Shown one piece after another: positions 1 to 7,071 of a DNA stretch of 64,000 nt (its first letter is position 1; each line of letters begins with the position of its first letter). The notes under the pieces are model-generated. The model saw only the letters and a list, made by a program, of their open reading frames with translations, did no database searches and had not been told where the DNA came from. Position numbers and translations under genes: made by a program. Origin of the DNA: Mesorhizobium carmichaelinearum (lineage in GTDB: Bacteria; Pseudomonadota; Alphaproteobacteria; Rhizobiales; Rhizobiaceae); NCBI RefSeq assembly GCF_900199455.1, contig NZ_FZQR01000013.1:1-64000 (forward strand). The letters are read 5' to 3'.

Positions 1-92
1 GCACAAAGCGCACTCATCGTCTCCTCACCCGCAAGGCAATCCACAACAAACCGTAGCCGCTCGTCCATGATGCCAGTCTCTCGCCAAACCAT
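1..92 (-). CDS. IS481 family transposase, N-terminal fragment (cut by window edge)
   Basis: The minus-strand frame from the ATG at 92 reads MVWRETGIMDERLRFVVDCL and continues to SALC at the window edge. This resembles the start of IS481/integrase-core transposases, which commonly open with a W-x-E-T...MDER-(L/V)-(R/K)-F segment ahead of a helix-turn-helix. The catalytic DDE core would lie outside the window, so I cannot tell whether the gene is intact. It is the only sign of an autonomous insertion sequence in the window. The family call rests on this short N-terminal pattern alone. Confidence 0.6.
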   Translation of the reverse strand, partial: MVWRETGIMDERLRFVVDCLAGEETMSALC

Positions 93-170
93 CGCCGGTC
101 CTCCGGCGGACAAGAAAACTGTCACCCTTGCTATCGGTCCATTCTGTTACCTATCTATCCGGTTCGGACA
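1..170 (-). mobile_element. Terminal part of an IS481-like insertion sequence (continues beyond window start)
   Basis: The segment holds the first 30 codons of an IS481-type transposase on the minus strand (92 down to 1). Before it lies about 78 bp of non-coding leader that ends, read on the minus strand from 170, in TGTCCGAACCGG. IS481-family ends usually begin with TGT, so I place the element boundary at 170. The other end lies outside the window, so neither the partner inverted repeat nor a target duplication can be seen. The boundary is therefore inferred. Confidence 0.5.
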
Positions 171-177
171 GCTCGAC

Positions 178-258
178 ACCTCTCCCCCGATCGACGGGGG
201 AGAGGAAGGGCGCCCTTCCGCAACGGCTGCGGAGGACGGGCAGCCAGATGAGGGGCAG
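178..258. repeat. Intergenic palindromic repeat, family A (short variant)
   Basis: CCTCTCCCCC and GGGGGAGAGG form a hairpin, and the unit ends in GATGAGGGG. It resembles the longer family A copies at 3118-3244, 15377-15537 and 55813-55939. It abuts the IS481-like end, which may have inserted next to or inside it. Confidence 0.5.
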
Positions 259-408
259 CGCTGACCTCGACGATGATCTCTCCACACCCAACCGCAGCCG
301 ACGGAGCCCCAAGGCGGCAAACCTTGTCTTGTCATGCCGGCCATGGTAGCGAACGCCCGATTTCAATTCGGTCAGCAACGCTGCCCAGGGGAAAAGGATA
401 TAAGGCTC

Positions 409-912
409 ATGGCCAGCAATGATGACGCGCCGGTCGGCGCTGCCAACGGAAACGGCAACACGGGGGCGCAGCCGTCGCTCAACGTGCTCGCCCAGTATGT
501 GAAGGACCTGTCCTTCGAAAGCCCCGGCGCGCCGAACTCGCTGCGCGGTCGCGACAAGGCGCCCGGCATCGCCATCAACGTCAACGTCAACGCCAACCCG
601 CTCTCCGACAAGCAGTTCGACGTCAATCTGACGCTGAACGCCAAGGCCTCCTTCGACCAGGAAGTGCTGTTCAATGTCGAGCTGGTCTATGGCGGCGTCT
701 TCGCCATTTCGGGCTTCCCGCAGGAGCACATGCTGCCGATCCTGTTCATCGAATGCCCGCGCCTGCTGTTCCCCTTCGCCCGCCAGATCATCGCCGAGGC
801 GACCCGCAATGGCGGCTTCCCGCCGCTGATGCTCGACCCGATCGACTTCGCGCAGATGTTCCAGCAGAAGATCGCCGAAGACCAGGCCGCGTCGAAGGTC
901 CAGGTGAGCTGA
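409..912 (+). CDS. secB: Protein-export chaperone SecB
   Basis: SecB is the tetrameric cytosolic chaperone that holds preproteins unfolded and hands them to SecA. The 167-residue product has a Gly/Asn-rich acidic N-terminus followed by the characteristic segment VLAQYVKDLSFESPGAPNSL. Its core contains INVNVNANPL and a C-terminal QQKIAEDQ stretch, and the length is usual for alphaproteobacterial SecB. I chose the ATG at 409 because a purine-rich GGGGAAAAGGA precedes it; an earlier in-frame start at 334 would add residues unlike the family. A strong hairpin terminator follows at 935-962, so the gene seems to be transcribed alone. In related genomes it often neighbours fxsA; here an insertion sequence lies upstream instead. 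Confidence 0.95.
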   Translation: MASNDDAPVGAANGNGNTGAQPSLNVLAQYVKDLSFESPGAPNSLRGRDKAPGIAINVNVNANPLSDKQFDVNLTLNAKASFDQEVLFNVELVYGGVFAISGFPQEHMLPILFIECPRLLFPFARQIIAEATRNGGFPPLMLDPIDFAQMFQQKIAEDQAASKVQVS

Positions 913-934
913 GCTATATCTACAGAATGCCTCG

Positions 935-962
935 AAAAACCCGGCCTTGAGCCGGGTTTTTT
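935..962 (+). terminator. Rho-independent terminator of secB
   Basis: AAACCCGGC-CTTGA-GCCGGGTTT is a stable GC stem with a 5-nt loop followed by a T run. It starts 22 bases after the secB stop codon. Confidence 0.85.
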
Positions 963-981
963 GTTGGGGTGCCACCCATCG

Positions 982-1168
982 CTTCGTCATCCTAGGGCGT
1001 AGCAAGGAGCGAAGCGACGCGGCGCAGACCCTAGGATCCATGCCGGGACTCCGAGGCGTTGCCACGGTCCAAGTTCTGCTCCGCTGCGCCCTTCGACCAG
1101 GGTCGCGGCATGGGTCCTCGGGTCTCCGCGACGGAGCTTCGCTCCTGCTCCGCCCGTGGATGACGAAG
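982..1168. repeat. Long intergenic inverted repeat, family D
   Basis: CTTCGTCATCC at 982-992 is mirrored by GGATGACGAAG at 1158-1168. Internal inverted segments include CCTAGG / CCTAGGATCCATG against CATGGGTCCTCGGG. The 513-bp gap 913-1426 between secB and the next gene holds this element, the terminator and a small hairpin, and no convincing gene. Confidence 0.6.
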
Positions 1169-1225
1169 TCGCGAGCGGCCGGCCGGGTCCCCGCTGCTTC
1201 GCAGCGTCCCGGCGTTCGCTGCCTT

Positions 1226-1248
1226 TCATCGTGCCACTGGCACGATGA
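1226..1248. repeat. Perfect short hairpin in intergenic DNA
   Basis: TCATCGTGCCA at 1226-1236 and TGGCACGATGA at 1238-1248 are perfect inverted copies around one base. There is no T run, so it is not an obvious terminator. It may be an arm of a larger degenerate repeat. Confidence 0.5.
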
Positions 1249-1426
1249 ATTCACTTCGTGAACCGGCGCTCCCCCTGCGGAGCACCGCACAACTCCTGCG
1301 GATTCCAGAACACTCCCCAACGTCACCCCGCCCTATCATCGCGCCCTCAGGCAAAGGCGTCCCGGCGGTCGCAGCCGCCCCCGCGTTGGCGATTCGTCGG
1401 GACGCCCAACAAAAGAGGGAACGACG

Positions 1427-3067
1427 ATGAAATTCATGCTGACCGACCGCAAATTGCACCCGCAAGCCAAGCCCGTCGCGGCCGATTTCAAAACCGGCGC
1501 CATCAGCCGCCGCGAATATCTGGCGCTGATGGCCGGCCTCGGCGTCAGCGCCGCCGGCGCCTTGGCGCTGGGCGGCCTCGCCGCGACACTTGCCCGCGCC
1601 GCCGAGCCCAAGAAGGGCGGCACCTTGCGCGTCGCCATGAACGTCAAGGGTTTCAAGGACCCGCGCACCTTCGACGGTGTCGAAATGTCCAACGTCGCCC
1701 GCCACTGCAACGAATATCTGGTACGCTGGAACACCGATTTCTCGTTCGAGCCCTGGCTGCTCGAAAAATGGGAGATGAGCGACGACGCCAAAACGCTGAC
1801 GCTGCATGTGCGCAAGGGCATCACCTGGTCGAACGGCGACACCTTCAACGCCGACGATGTCATCCACAACCTCACCCGCTGGTGCGAGGCCGGCGTCGCC
1901 GGCAATTCGGTCGCCGCGCGCATGGGCGCGCTGGTCAATGCCGACACCAAGAAAGTGGTCGATGGCGGCATCGAGAAGCTCGACGACTACACCATCAAGC
2001 TGAACCTGCCCAAGCCCGACATTTCGCTGATCGCCGGCATGGCCGACTATCCCGCTCTGATCATGCATCGCTCCTATGACGGCGACGGCGACCCCATGAA
2101 GGCGCTCGCCATCACCACCGGCCCTTGCGAGCTGGTGAAATGGGACGCCGAGACGGGTGCGGAAGTGAAGCGCAAGGACAAGCCCTGGTGGAAGAGTGAA
2201 TTCTATTTGGATGGTATCCAGTGGGTCGACTACGGCTCCGATCCCAATGCCATGCTGTCGGCCTTCGAATCCGGCGAGATCGACACCGACCACGAAACCG
2301 CCTCCGACGCCGTCTCGCAGACCGACAAGATGGGGCTGAAAAATTCCGAGATCGCCACCGGCTCAACCATCGTTGCCCGCTTCAACATCGGCAACGCGCC
2401 CTATGACGATGTCAAGCTGCGCCGGGCCGCGCAGCTCGCCGTAGACAATGCCGCCGTGCTGAAGCTCGGCCTCGACGGCAGGGGCAAACCCGCCGACAAC
2501 CACCATGTCGGCCCCATGCACCCCGAATATGCCGATATCGGCCCGGCCAAGCGCGATATGGAGGAGGCCAAAAAACTGCTCGCCGCCTCCGGCAAGGCCG
2601 ACCATGAATATGAGCTGATCTCGGTCGACGTCGAATGGCAGAAGAGCACCGGCGACGCGATTGCCGCGCAGATGCGCGAGGCCGGCCTCAAGATCAAGCG
2701 CACCGTGCTGCCCGCCGCCACCTTCTGGAACGACTGGAGCAAATACCCCTTCTCCTGCACCGAATGGCTCGGCCGCCCGCTCGGCGTCCAGGTGCTGGCG
2801 CTGGCGTATAAATCCGGCGCCGCCTGGAACGAAAGCGCCTACGCCAGCAAGGAATTCGACGAGTTGCTCGACAAGGCGCTGGCGATGCCTGACGCCACGG
2901 CCCGCAAGGAGATCATGGCTGAGATCGAGCAGAATTTGCGCGACTCAGGCATCATCATCCAGCCCTACTGGCGCTCGGTGTACAGGACGTACCGCAAGGG
3001 GGTGGAGGGGTGTGAACAGCACCAGGCGCTGGAGCAGCATTTTGAGAAGGTGTGGATTGAGAGTTGA
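1427..3067 (+). CDS. ABC transporter substrate-binding protein, family 5 (DppA/OppA-like), Tat-exported
   Basis: The 546-residue product is the size of family 5 periplasmic binding proteins, which capture di/oligopeptides, opines or similar ligands for an ABC importer. A twin-arginine motif SRREYLALM near residue 27 precedes a hydrophobic stretch and a likely cleavage around LARAAEP. The mature part opens with the family-typical KGGTLRVAMNVKGFKDPRTFD and ends with an R-x-Y-R-K-G-V-E-G segment. The start is supported by GAGGGAACG before the ATG. Unusually, about 24 residues lie before the Tat motif. No permease or ATPase genes adjoin it, so it is an orphan here and its ligand cannot be inferred. 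Confidence 0.9.
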   Translation: MKFMLTDRKLHPQAKPVAADFKTGAISRREYLALMAGLGVSAAGALALGGLAATLARAAEPKKGGTLRVAMNVKGFKDPRTFDGVEMSNVARHCNEYLVRWNTDFSFEPWLLEKWEMSDDAKTLTLHVRKGITWSNGDTFNADDVIHNLTRWCEAGVAGNSVAARMGALVNADTKKVVDGGIEKLDDYTIKLNLPKPDISLIAGMADYPALIMHRSYDGDGDPMKALAITTGPCELVKWDAETGAEVKRKDKPWWKSEFYLDGIQWVDYGSDPNAMLSAFESGEIDTDHETASDAVSQTDKMGLKNSEIATGSTIVARFNIGNAPYDDVKLRRAAQLAVDNAAVLKLGLDGRGKPADNHHVGPMHPEYADIGPAKRDMEEAKKLLAASGKADHEYELISVDVEWQKSTGDAIAAQMREAGLKIKRTVLPAATFWNDWSKYPFSCTEWLGRPLGVQVLALAYKSGAAWNESAYASKEFDELLDKALAMPDATARKEIMAEIEQNLRDSGIIIQPYWRSVYRTYRKGVEGCEQHQALEQHFEKVWIES

Positions 3068-3117
3068 TAGACGTCTAGCGAGACGCGTTGAAGTGTCCTA
3101 AGCCGAGGTCGGCGCCA

Positions 3118-3244
3118 CCCCCTCACCCGACCTCCGCTTCGCTCCGGCCACCCTCTCCCCGAGGGGAGAGGAGGATTGCCTGCGCCTGCGCCTCCTCTTC
3201 TCCCCTCGGGGAGAAGGTGGCCGCGCAGTGGCCGGATGAGGGGG
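3118..3244. repeat. Intergenic palindromic repeat, family A, copy 1
   Basis: CCCCTCACCC at one end pairs with GATGAGGGGG at the other. Inside, CTCTCCCCGAGGGGAGAG forms one hairpin and CTTCTCCCCTCGGGGAGAAGG a second. The same modules recur at 15377-15537 and 55813-55939. Confidence 0.8.
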
Positions 3245-3267
3245 CTTCGTAGAGCGCCAGCCTGGCT

Positions 3268-3804
3268 TTACCTTGGGTCAGTCCCTACGGCCGCCCGCCC
3301 ATCCCTCAAAAGCGTCCAGATCCATCCGACAAAAGTCAGCACCAGGAACGGATAGCCTGCCGCCGGCAGCGGCGACGAGGTCGGCAGCAAGGGCGCGCCC
3401 CACAGGATCATGCCGGCCGAGACGACAAACAGCAAGGCGGCCACGAGCGCGGTGAGCCGCATCCACAGCGCGAAAGTCTTCGGCGCGCTGACCATGACCA
3501 GCCCCGCCGCCCACAGCGAGATGCCACCGACATAGGACGGCACGCTGGCCTCCAGCCCCGCCGCATTGCCTGCCAGAAGCAGGCTCTCGCCGGCGAGGAA
3601 GGTCAGGAACCCGGCGGCGACGCAATCATTGCCCAGCCGCTGGTATTTCATGGTGAGCAGCGCAGTGGCCACCACCAGCGCCACGCCGTCGATCGTCCAC
3701 AGCGTTTCGCGCAGCGGTGCGCTGGCGACGAAGGTGCCGGCGAGGCCGAAGGCGCCGCCGATGGCGAGGCCGATTGCGGCGGCGGTGTCTGACGTGGTGC
3801 GCAT
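3268..3804 (-). CDS. Hypothetical multi-pass membrane protein
   Basis: The 178-residue product is strongly hydrophobic with about six predicted membrane segments: IGLAIGGAFGLAGTFVAS, VALVVATALL, CVAAGFLTFLAGESLLLAG, YVGGISLWAAGLVMV, LVAALLFVVSAGMILWG and FLVLTFVGWIWTLL. I do not recognise a named family. The start ATG at 3804 is supported by GGGGAGAC upstream. A decayed copy of the same gene with the same leader and orientation lies at 5195-5514, so the K+ channel gene sits between two copies. Function unknown; the topology alone suggests a small integral membrane protein. Confidence 0.75.
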   Translation of the reverse strand: MRTTSDTAAAIGLAIGGAFGLAGTFVASAPLRETLWTIDGVALVVATALLTMKYQRLGNDCVAAGFLTFLAGESLLLAGNAAGLEASVPSYVGGISLWAAGLVMVSAPKTFALWMRLTALVAALLFVVSAGMILWGAPLLPTSSPLPAAGYPFLVLTFVGWIWTLLRDGRAAVGTDPR

Positions 3805-4099
3805 GTGATGTCTCCCCAAGCTGCCTGAGGATACCGCAGGGCGGTGCCTGATCCAATGCCCGCCGATGGCGAGGCGCTGTTGCCGGTTTGGCGTCCCCGC
3901 GCGGCTCCGCTGTCAGCCCGAAATTGACAAGGCAGTGAGGGAGAAAAAAGCCGAGACCACGACAGAGTGGTCCGCGGCGCCCACGGCCGACAAGGTCAGC
4001 CTTGCCCGAGAACCGATATTGCTGCATCGCAGCAGGCCCCTTTACGCTTGCCTTGAAGCCATCCTATTTTGGCGGGTCGTAGCCGCTGGTGGGCATGGA

Positions 4100-5167
4100 A
4101 TGTCGGTACTGCCTTTCCTGAGAATTTACGCGCCGCTCAACGCGGTGCTGGCTGCGCCTGGGTTGCTGGCGGTGGCTGCGCTCACGATACCGGGCCTGTC
4201 CGGACGAAGTACACTGGCTCTGGCTGCCCTGCTCGCCGTCATCTGGGGCGTCTATCTCCTGCAACTGGCCGCGACGCTGCTCAAGCGCCGGGCGGGAGAC
4301 CTTCGGGACGGGACGCCCAAAATCGCCATCGATGTGCTCGCGGTCTTGGTTCCACTCGCCGCATTTCTGCTCGTCGGCACGCCCGACCGGAGCCTCTACT
4401 GTGCAGTCTGGCTGCTGAAACCCCTGCGCGACTCGACTTTCTTCCCGGTGCTGGGCAGGGTCCTGGCCAACGAAGCGCGCAATCTGATCGGCGTCACCAC
4501 GCTTTTCGGCGTCGTTCTGTTCGCTGTCGCGCTCGCGGCCTATGTCGTCGAGCGCGACATCCAACCGGAAAAGTTCGGCACCATCCCCCAGGCGATGTGG
4601 TGGGCGGTGGTCACGCTTTCCACCACCGGCTATGGCGACACTATCCCGCAAAGCTTCGCCGGCCGCGTCCTCGCCGGGGCGGTCATGATGAGTGGGATCG
4701 GCATCTTCGGGCTCTGGGCCGGCATTCTTGCCACGGGCTTCTATCAGGAGATCCGTCGCGAGGATTTCGTCCGCAATTGGCAATTGGTCGCCGCCGTGCC
4801 GTTGTTTCAGAAGCTCGGCCCGGCCGTGCTGGTCGAGATCGTGCGCGCGCTGAGACCGCGCACGCTGCCGCCGGGCGCCGTGATCTTCCGCAATGGCGAG
4901 ATCGGTGATCGGATGTTCTTCCTCGTCGAGGGGCGCGTCAGCGTCGCGACGCCGAGCCCGGTCGAGCTTGGCCCCGGCGCCTTCTTCGGCGAGATGGCGC
5001 TGATCACCGGGGAACGGCGTTCGGCGACCGTCAGCGCCGCAACCGAGGTCTCACTGCTGTCGCTGCACGCGGCGGATTTCCAGATGCTGTGCAGCAGCAG
5101 CCCGGAGATCGCCGAAATCATCCGCAAGACCGCGCTCGAGCGGCGCGGCGCAGCGCCGACGGCTTGA
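4100..5167 (+). CDS. mlotiK1: Cyclic-nucleotide-gated potassium channel, MlotiK1 type
   Basis: This inner-membrane tetrameric K+ channel opens on cAMP binding. The 355-residue product has the length I recall for M. loti MlotiK1 and a near-identical sequence. An S1-S4-like helical region covers about residues 15-140. The pore and selectivity filter TTGYGD lie at 175-180, and S6 includes SGIGIFGLWAGILATGF. A C-terminal cyclic-nucleotide-binding domain starts at about 230, with the phosphate-binding cassette GEMALITGERRSATV. Arginines fall exactly at 307 and 348, the residues known to contact cAMP. I chose the ATG at 4100 because it gives the MlotiK1 N-terminus MSVLPFLRIY; an upstream in-frame start at 3866 would add 78 unrelated residues. 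A class III nucleotide cyclase at 43501-44877 could supply ligand, but that link is inference. Confidence 0.96.
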   Translation: MSVLPFLRIYAPLNAVLAAPGLLAVAALTIPGLSGRSTLALAALLAVIWGVYLLQLAATLLKRRAGDLRDGTPKIAIDVLAVLVPLAAFLLVGTPDRSLYCAVWLLKPLRDSTFFPVLGRVLANEARNLIGVTTLFGVVLFAVALAAYVVERDIQPEKFGTIPQAMWWAVVTLSTTGYGDTIPQSFAGRVLAGAVMMSGIGIFGLWAGILATGFYQEIRREDFVRNWQLVAAVPLFQKLGPAVLVEIVRALRPRTLPPGAVIFRNGEIGDRMFFLVEGRVSVATPSPVELGPGAFFGEMALITGERRSATVSAATEVSLLSLHAADFQMLCSSSPEIAEIIRKTALERRGAAPTA

Positions 5168-5194
5168 TGCCGATGCGGGCAGGTTCAGCGTCGC

Positions 5195-5514
5195 GCTGGC
5201 GGGGCCGGGCTGCCTCCGGCAGGCCCGCCCTGAGCGCGACGCCGCCGACAAAGGAGGGCACTCTGGCCTCCAACCCCGTCCCATTGCCTGATGGCAGCAG
5301 GCTCTCGCCGGTCAGGAAGGTCAGGAACCCCGCAGCGGCGCAATCGTTGCCCCGTCTGGTCTTTTATGGTGACCAGCGCGGTGGCGACGACGAGCGATGT
5401 GCCGTTGATGGTCTAGCTCGTTTCGAGCAGCGGAGCGCTGGTCACGAAAGTGCGGCCAGGCCGAGGGCGCCGCCGATGGCGATGGCGGGCGATAGTGTCT
5501 GAGGTGGTGCGCAT
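5195..5514 (-). pseudogene. Decayed second copy of the membrane-protein gene at 3268-3804
   Basis: Read on the minus strand from the ATG at 5514, the leader (AGCTTGGGGAGACATCA) and first codons (MRTTSDT) repeat those of the gene at 3804. The frame then shifts, returns as FVTSAPL (compare FVASAPL), and meets TAG where the intact copy has LWTIDG. Further nucleotide similarity continues to about 5195, for example GGCAGCAGGCTCTCGCCGG. Several indels and a stop make it non-coding. It is a tandem duplicate in the same orientation, flanking the channel gene. The remaining bases 5515-5737 contain no gene that I can support. Confidence 0.8.
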
Positions 5515-5737
5515 TTGATGTCTCCCCAAGCTGAGGAGAGGGAACTTCATGAAAGGGATGTTCTCCAATGGTTGGTGGCACTCCAATTAGGAGATATTGG
5601 CCGGCAAGCGTCTTCGACGCCAAATCGCCTCCTGTCGATCCGGTGTCGAGCGTCACCGCTGGAGATCCACGTTCACAATGACGCTGCGCGAAAAAGAACT
5701 GGCTACTGATGAACCCCGTCAGACACCAGTTTCGACT

Positions 5738-5745
5738 GGTTGTTG
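5738..5745. repeat. Target-site duplication, left copy
   Basis: GGTTGTTG directly abuts the left terminal repeat of the cassette 5746-6929. The identical 8-mer follows the right end at 6930-6937. Confidence 0.8.
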
Positions 5746-5764
5746 GGGAGTGTCTCAGTTTGAA
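5746..5764 (+). repeat. Left terminal inverted repeat of cassette
   Basis: GGGAGTGTCTCAGTTTGAA is matched in inverse orientation at 6911-6929 with one difference at the third base. Confidence 0.85.
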
Positions 5765-5874
5765 ATTTGGAACCCATCAGACTGTCAACGGTTCCTTTAG
5801 GGTCCGCAGCGCATCCTATCGGCCGTCAGGAGTATGTGGGGCATTTCATTGTGCGCCGAACAAAAGCCCCGTAT

Positions 5875-5889
5875 TGTGCGTATTGCACA
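5875..5889. promoter_or_regulatory. Palindrome upstream of the toxin-antitoxin pair, possible autoregulatory operator
   Basis: TGTGC-GTATT-GCACA is a perfect inverted repeat 74 bases before the antitoxin ATG, inside an AT-richer stretch. Toxin-antitoxin operons are often self-repressed at such sites. Panacea proteins are not established DNA binders here, so the role is a guess. Confidence 0.35.
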
Positions 5890-5962
5890 TTAGGCATAGT
5901 GTGCCGATTCGAAGCTCGGGGGAGCTTCTTCGGCTGGAATGCCGAAGAAGGAGCAGACAAAA

Positions 5963-6394
5963 ATGGCCAATGTTTTCGACGTCGCCCAATTCATCCTGGA
6001 AGAGATGGGTGACCTGTCGGCCATGAAGTTGCAAAAGCTCGTGTACTATTCTCAAGCTTGGCACACCGTATGGGCCGACCACACCCTCTTCAGAGAAAAA
6101 GTCGAGGCTTGGAAGGACGGTCCTGTCTGCCCTGCGTTGTGGCGTGAACACGCTAACGAATTCAAGGTCGCCAAGATCGCACGTGGTGATCCCGAGAAAT
6201 TGGATAAGCGCGAGCGGCGCACTGTCAAAAACGTACTGAAGTTCTACGGCGGCAAGTCTGCGCAATGGCTCAGCGATCTCACCCACGCGGAAGACCCTTG
6301 GCTGGATGCCAGACGAGGGGCGAGGCCGGGTGAGAGGAGCAACGTTGAAATCACGGCGTCTGCGATGCAGCGATACTATGCCTCTTTGACCTGA
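5963..6394 (+). CDS. Panacea-domain (DUF4065, SocA-like) antitoxin
   Basis: The 143-residue protein has the Panacea/DUF4065 pattern. It opens with DVAQFILEEMGDLSAMKLQKLVYYSQAWHTVW, followed by EAWKDGPVCPALWREH. Panacea is known as a promiscuous antitoxin domain that neutralises unrelated toxins; SocA of Caulobacter is a relative. I chose the ATG at 5963 because AAGGAG lies 9 bases upstream; an in-frame ATG at 5939 lacks such a site. The next gene begins one base after its stop, so the two are almost certainly translated together. Both genes sit between transposon-like ends. Antitoxin identity is well supported by family and layout; neutralisation of this partner is inference. Confidence 0.88.
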   Translation: MANVFDVAQFILEEMGDLSAMKLQKLVYYSQAWHTVWADHTLFREKVEAWKDGPVCPALWREHANEFKVAKIARGDPEKLDKRERRTVKNVLKFYGGKSAQWLSDLTHAEDPWLDARRGARPGERSNVEITASAMQRYYASLT

Positions 6395-6395
6395 A

Positions 6396-6854
6396 ATGGC
6401 CAAGCCGAAAGTCAAGAAGAAACCGGGGGGCGAATCCGTTCGGATAGGAACGGACCCTGAATCCTACCTAAAGTTGAAGCCGGTTTGGCGATTCAGTGAT
6501 TTTGATTGGGACGGTCCGTTTGGTCATGAGTCTTGCCTATCGCATATAGCCAATATCAGAAGCCATATTGAGGACCATTTAGCCAACTTCGAATCGATGA
6601 CGTGGGACGAAATCCTAAAGGCGACAGGTGGGAAGAAATCCGGGAATAACAATCACCACATACCCAGGGACAAGTTCAAGAAAGACGTTCAGAAAAGGCT
6701 AGAGACTAGAAACATTCACGCGGACACTCTGTTCTCTCTCAGGCTTGACCAGGGAACACGTATTTACGGTGTCCGTGAACTAAATTGCCTCCGCATCGTG
6801 TTCTTCGACCCGCATCACAAAGACCACGGCAAGTGCGCTTACGAGTTCAGCTAG
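6396..6854 (+). CDS. Putative toxin partner of the Panacea antitoxin, unrecognised family
   Basis: The 152-residue protein starts with a lysine-rich tail (MAKPKVKKKPGG). A middle section with aromatic and acidic residues follows (VWRFSDFDWDGPFGHESC). The C-terminal part looks strand-rich: LFSLRLDQGTRIYGVREL, then LRIVFFDPHHKDH and YEFS at the end. That C-terminal rhythm is reminiscent of small RelE-like or similar nuclease toxins, but I cannot name the family. It starts one base after the antitoxin stop, the order (antitoxin first) common for Panacea pairs. It has no signal peptide or membrane segment. Toxicity is inferred only from the pairing. Confidence 0.65.
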   Translation: MAKPKVKKKPGGESVRIGTDPESYLKLKPVWRFSDFDWDGPFGHESCLSHIANIRSHIEDHLANFESMTWDEILKATGGKKSGNNNHHIPRDKFKKDVQKRLETRNIHADTLFSLRLDQGTRIYGVRELNCLRIVFFDPHHKDHGKCAYEFS

Positions 6855-6910
6855 GCTGCTTTTTGTAAGGACCGCGCTTGCCGGGCTTCGGCGCAATGGC
6901 GTCCTTCTCC

Positions 6911-6929
6911 TTCAAACTGAGACACTACC
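6911..6929 (-). repeat. Right terminal inverted repeat of cassette
   Basis: TTCAAACTGAGACACTACC is the inverse of the left repeat at 5746-5764 with a single mismatch. Confidence 0.85.
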
Positions 6930-6937
6930 GGTTGTTG
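6930..6937. repeat. Target-site duplication, right copy
   Basis: GGTTGTTG repeats the 8-mer at 5738-5745 exactly, in direct orientation, next to the right end of the cassette. Confidence 0.8.
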
Positions 6938-7071
6938 TCGTCGCTTGAGCGAAATTCACTTTTATGCGAACGTAAGAAAATTGCTCGCAATTGGCTGGTG
7001 TATCATTGTCAAGTTGTAGCTCAGCTCTGTGTCGCCCGGTAGACTTGGCATATCACGTGCGTGCTATTTTT

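Larger units (their letters stand above)
5746..6929. mobile_element. Transposase-less insertion cassette carrying a Panacea toxin-antitoxin pair
   Basis: The left end reads GGGAGTGTCTCAGTTTGAA (5746-5764). The right end (6911-6929), reverse-complemented, reads GGTAGTGTCTCAGTTTGAA, so 18 of 19 bases match. Both sides are flanked by the 8-bp direct repeat GGTTGTTG. The 1,184-bp interior contains two genes, a Panacea-domain antitoxin and a partner, and no transposase reading frame. An 8-bp duplication with ends starting GG is compatible with the IS1595 family, whose members are known to carry passenger genes; that assignment is inference. The interior is less GC-rich than the flanking chromosome. 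A short minus-strand stretch at 6855-6910 reads APKPGKRGPYKK in one frame and might be a remnant, but this is weak. The arrangement fits a mobile insertion cassette moved in trans. Confidence 0.85.

Noticed and set aside
151..1326. 391-residue minus-strand frame across secB and repeats
   Set aside because: It runs through repeat DNA and antisense to secB, and is Arg-rich without domain features.
3866..4099. Longer N-terminus for the K+ channel
   Set aside because: The 355-residue form from 4100 matches the known MlotiK1 length and residue numbering.
5321..5656. 111-residue minus-strand frame over the decayed gene copy
   Set aside because: It reads the pseudogene in a shifted frame; the sequence does not resemble the intact protein.
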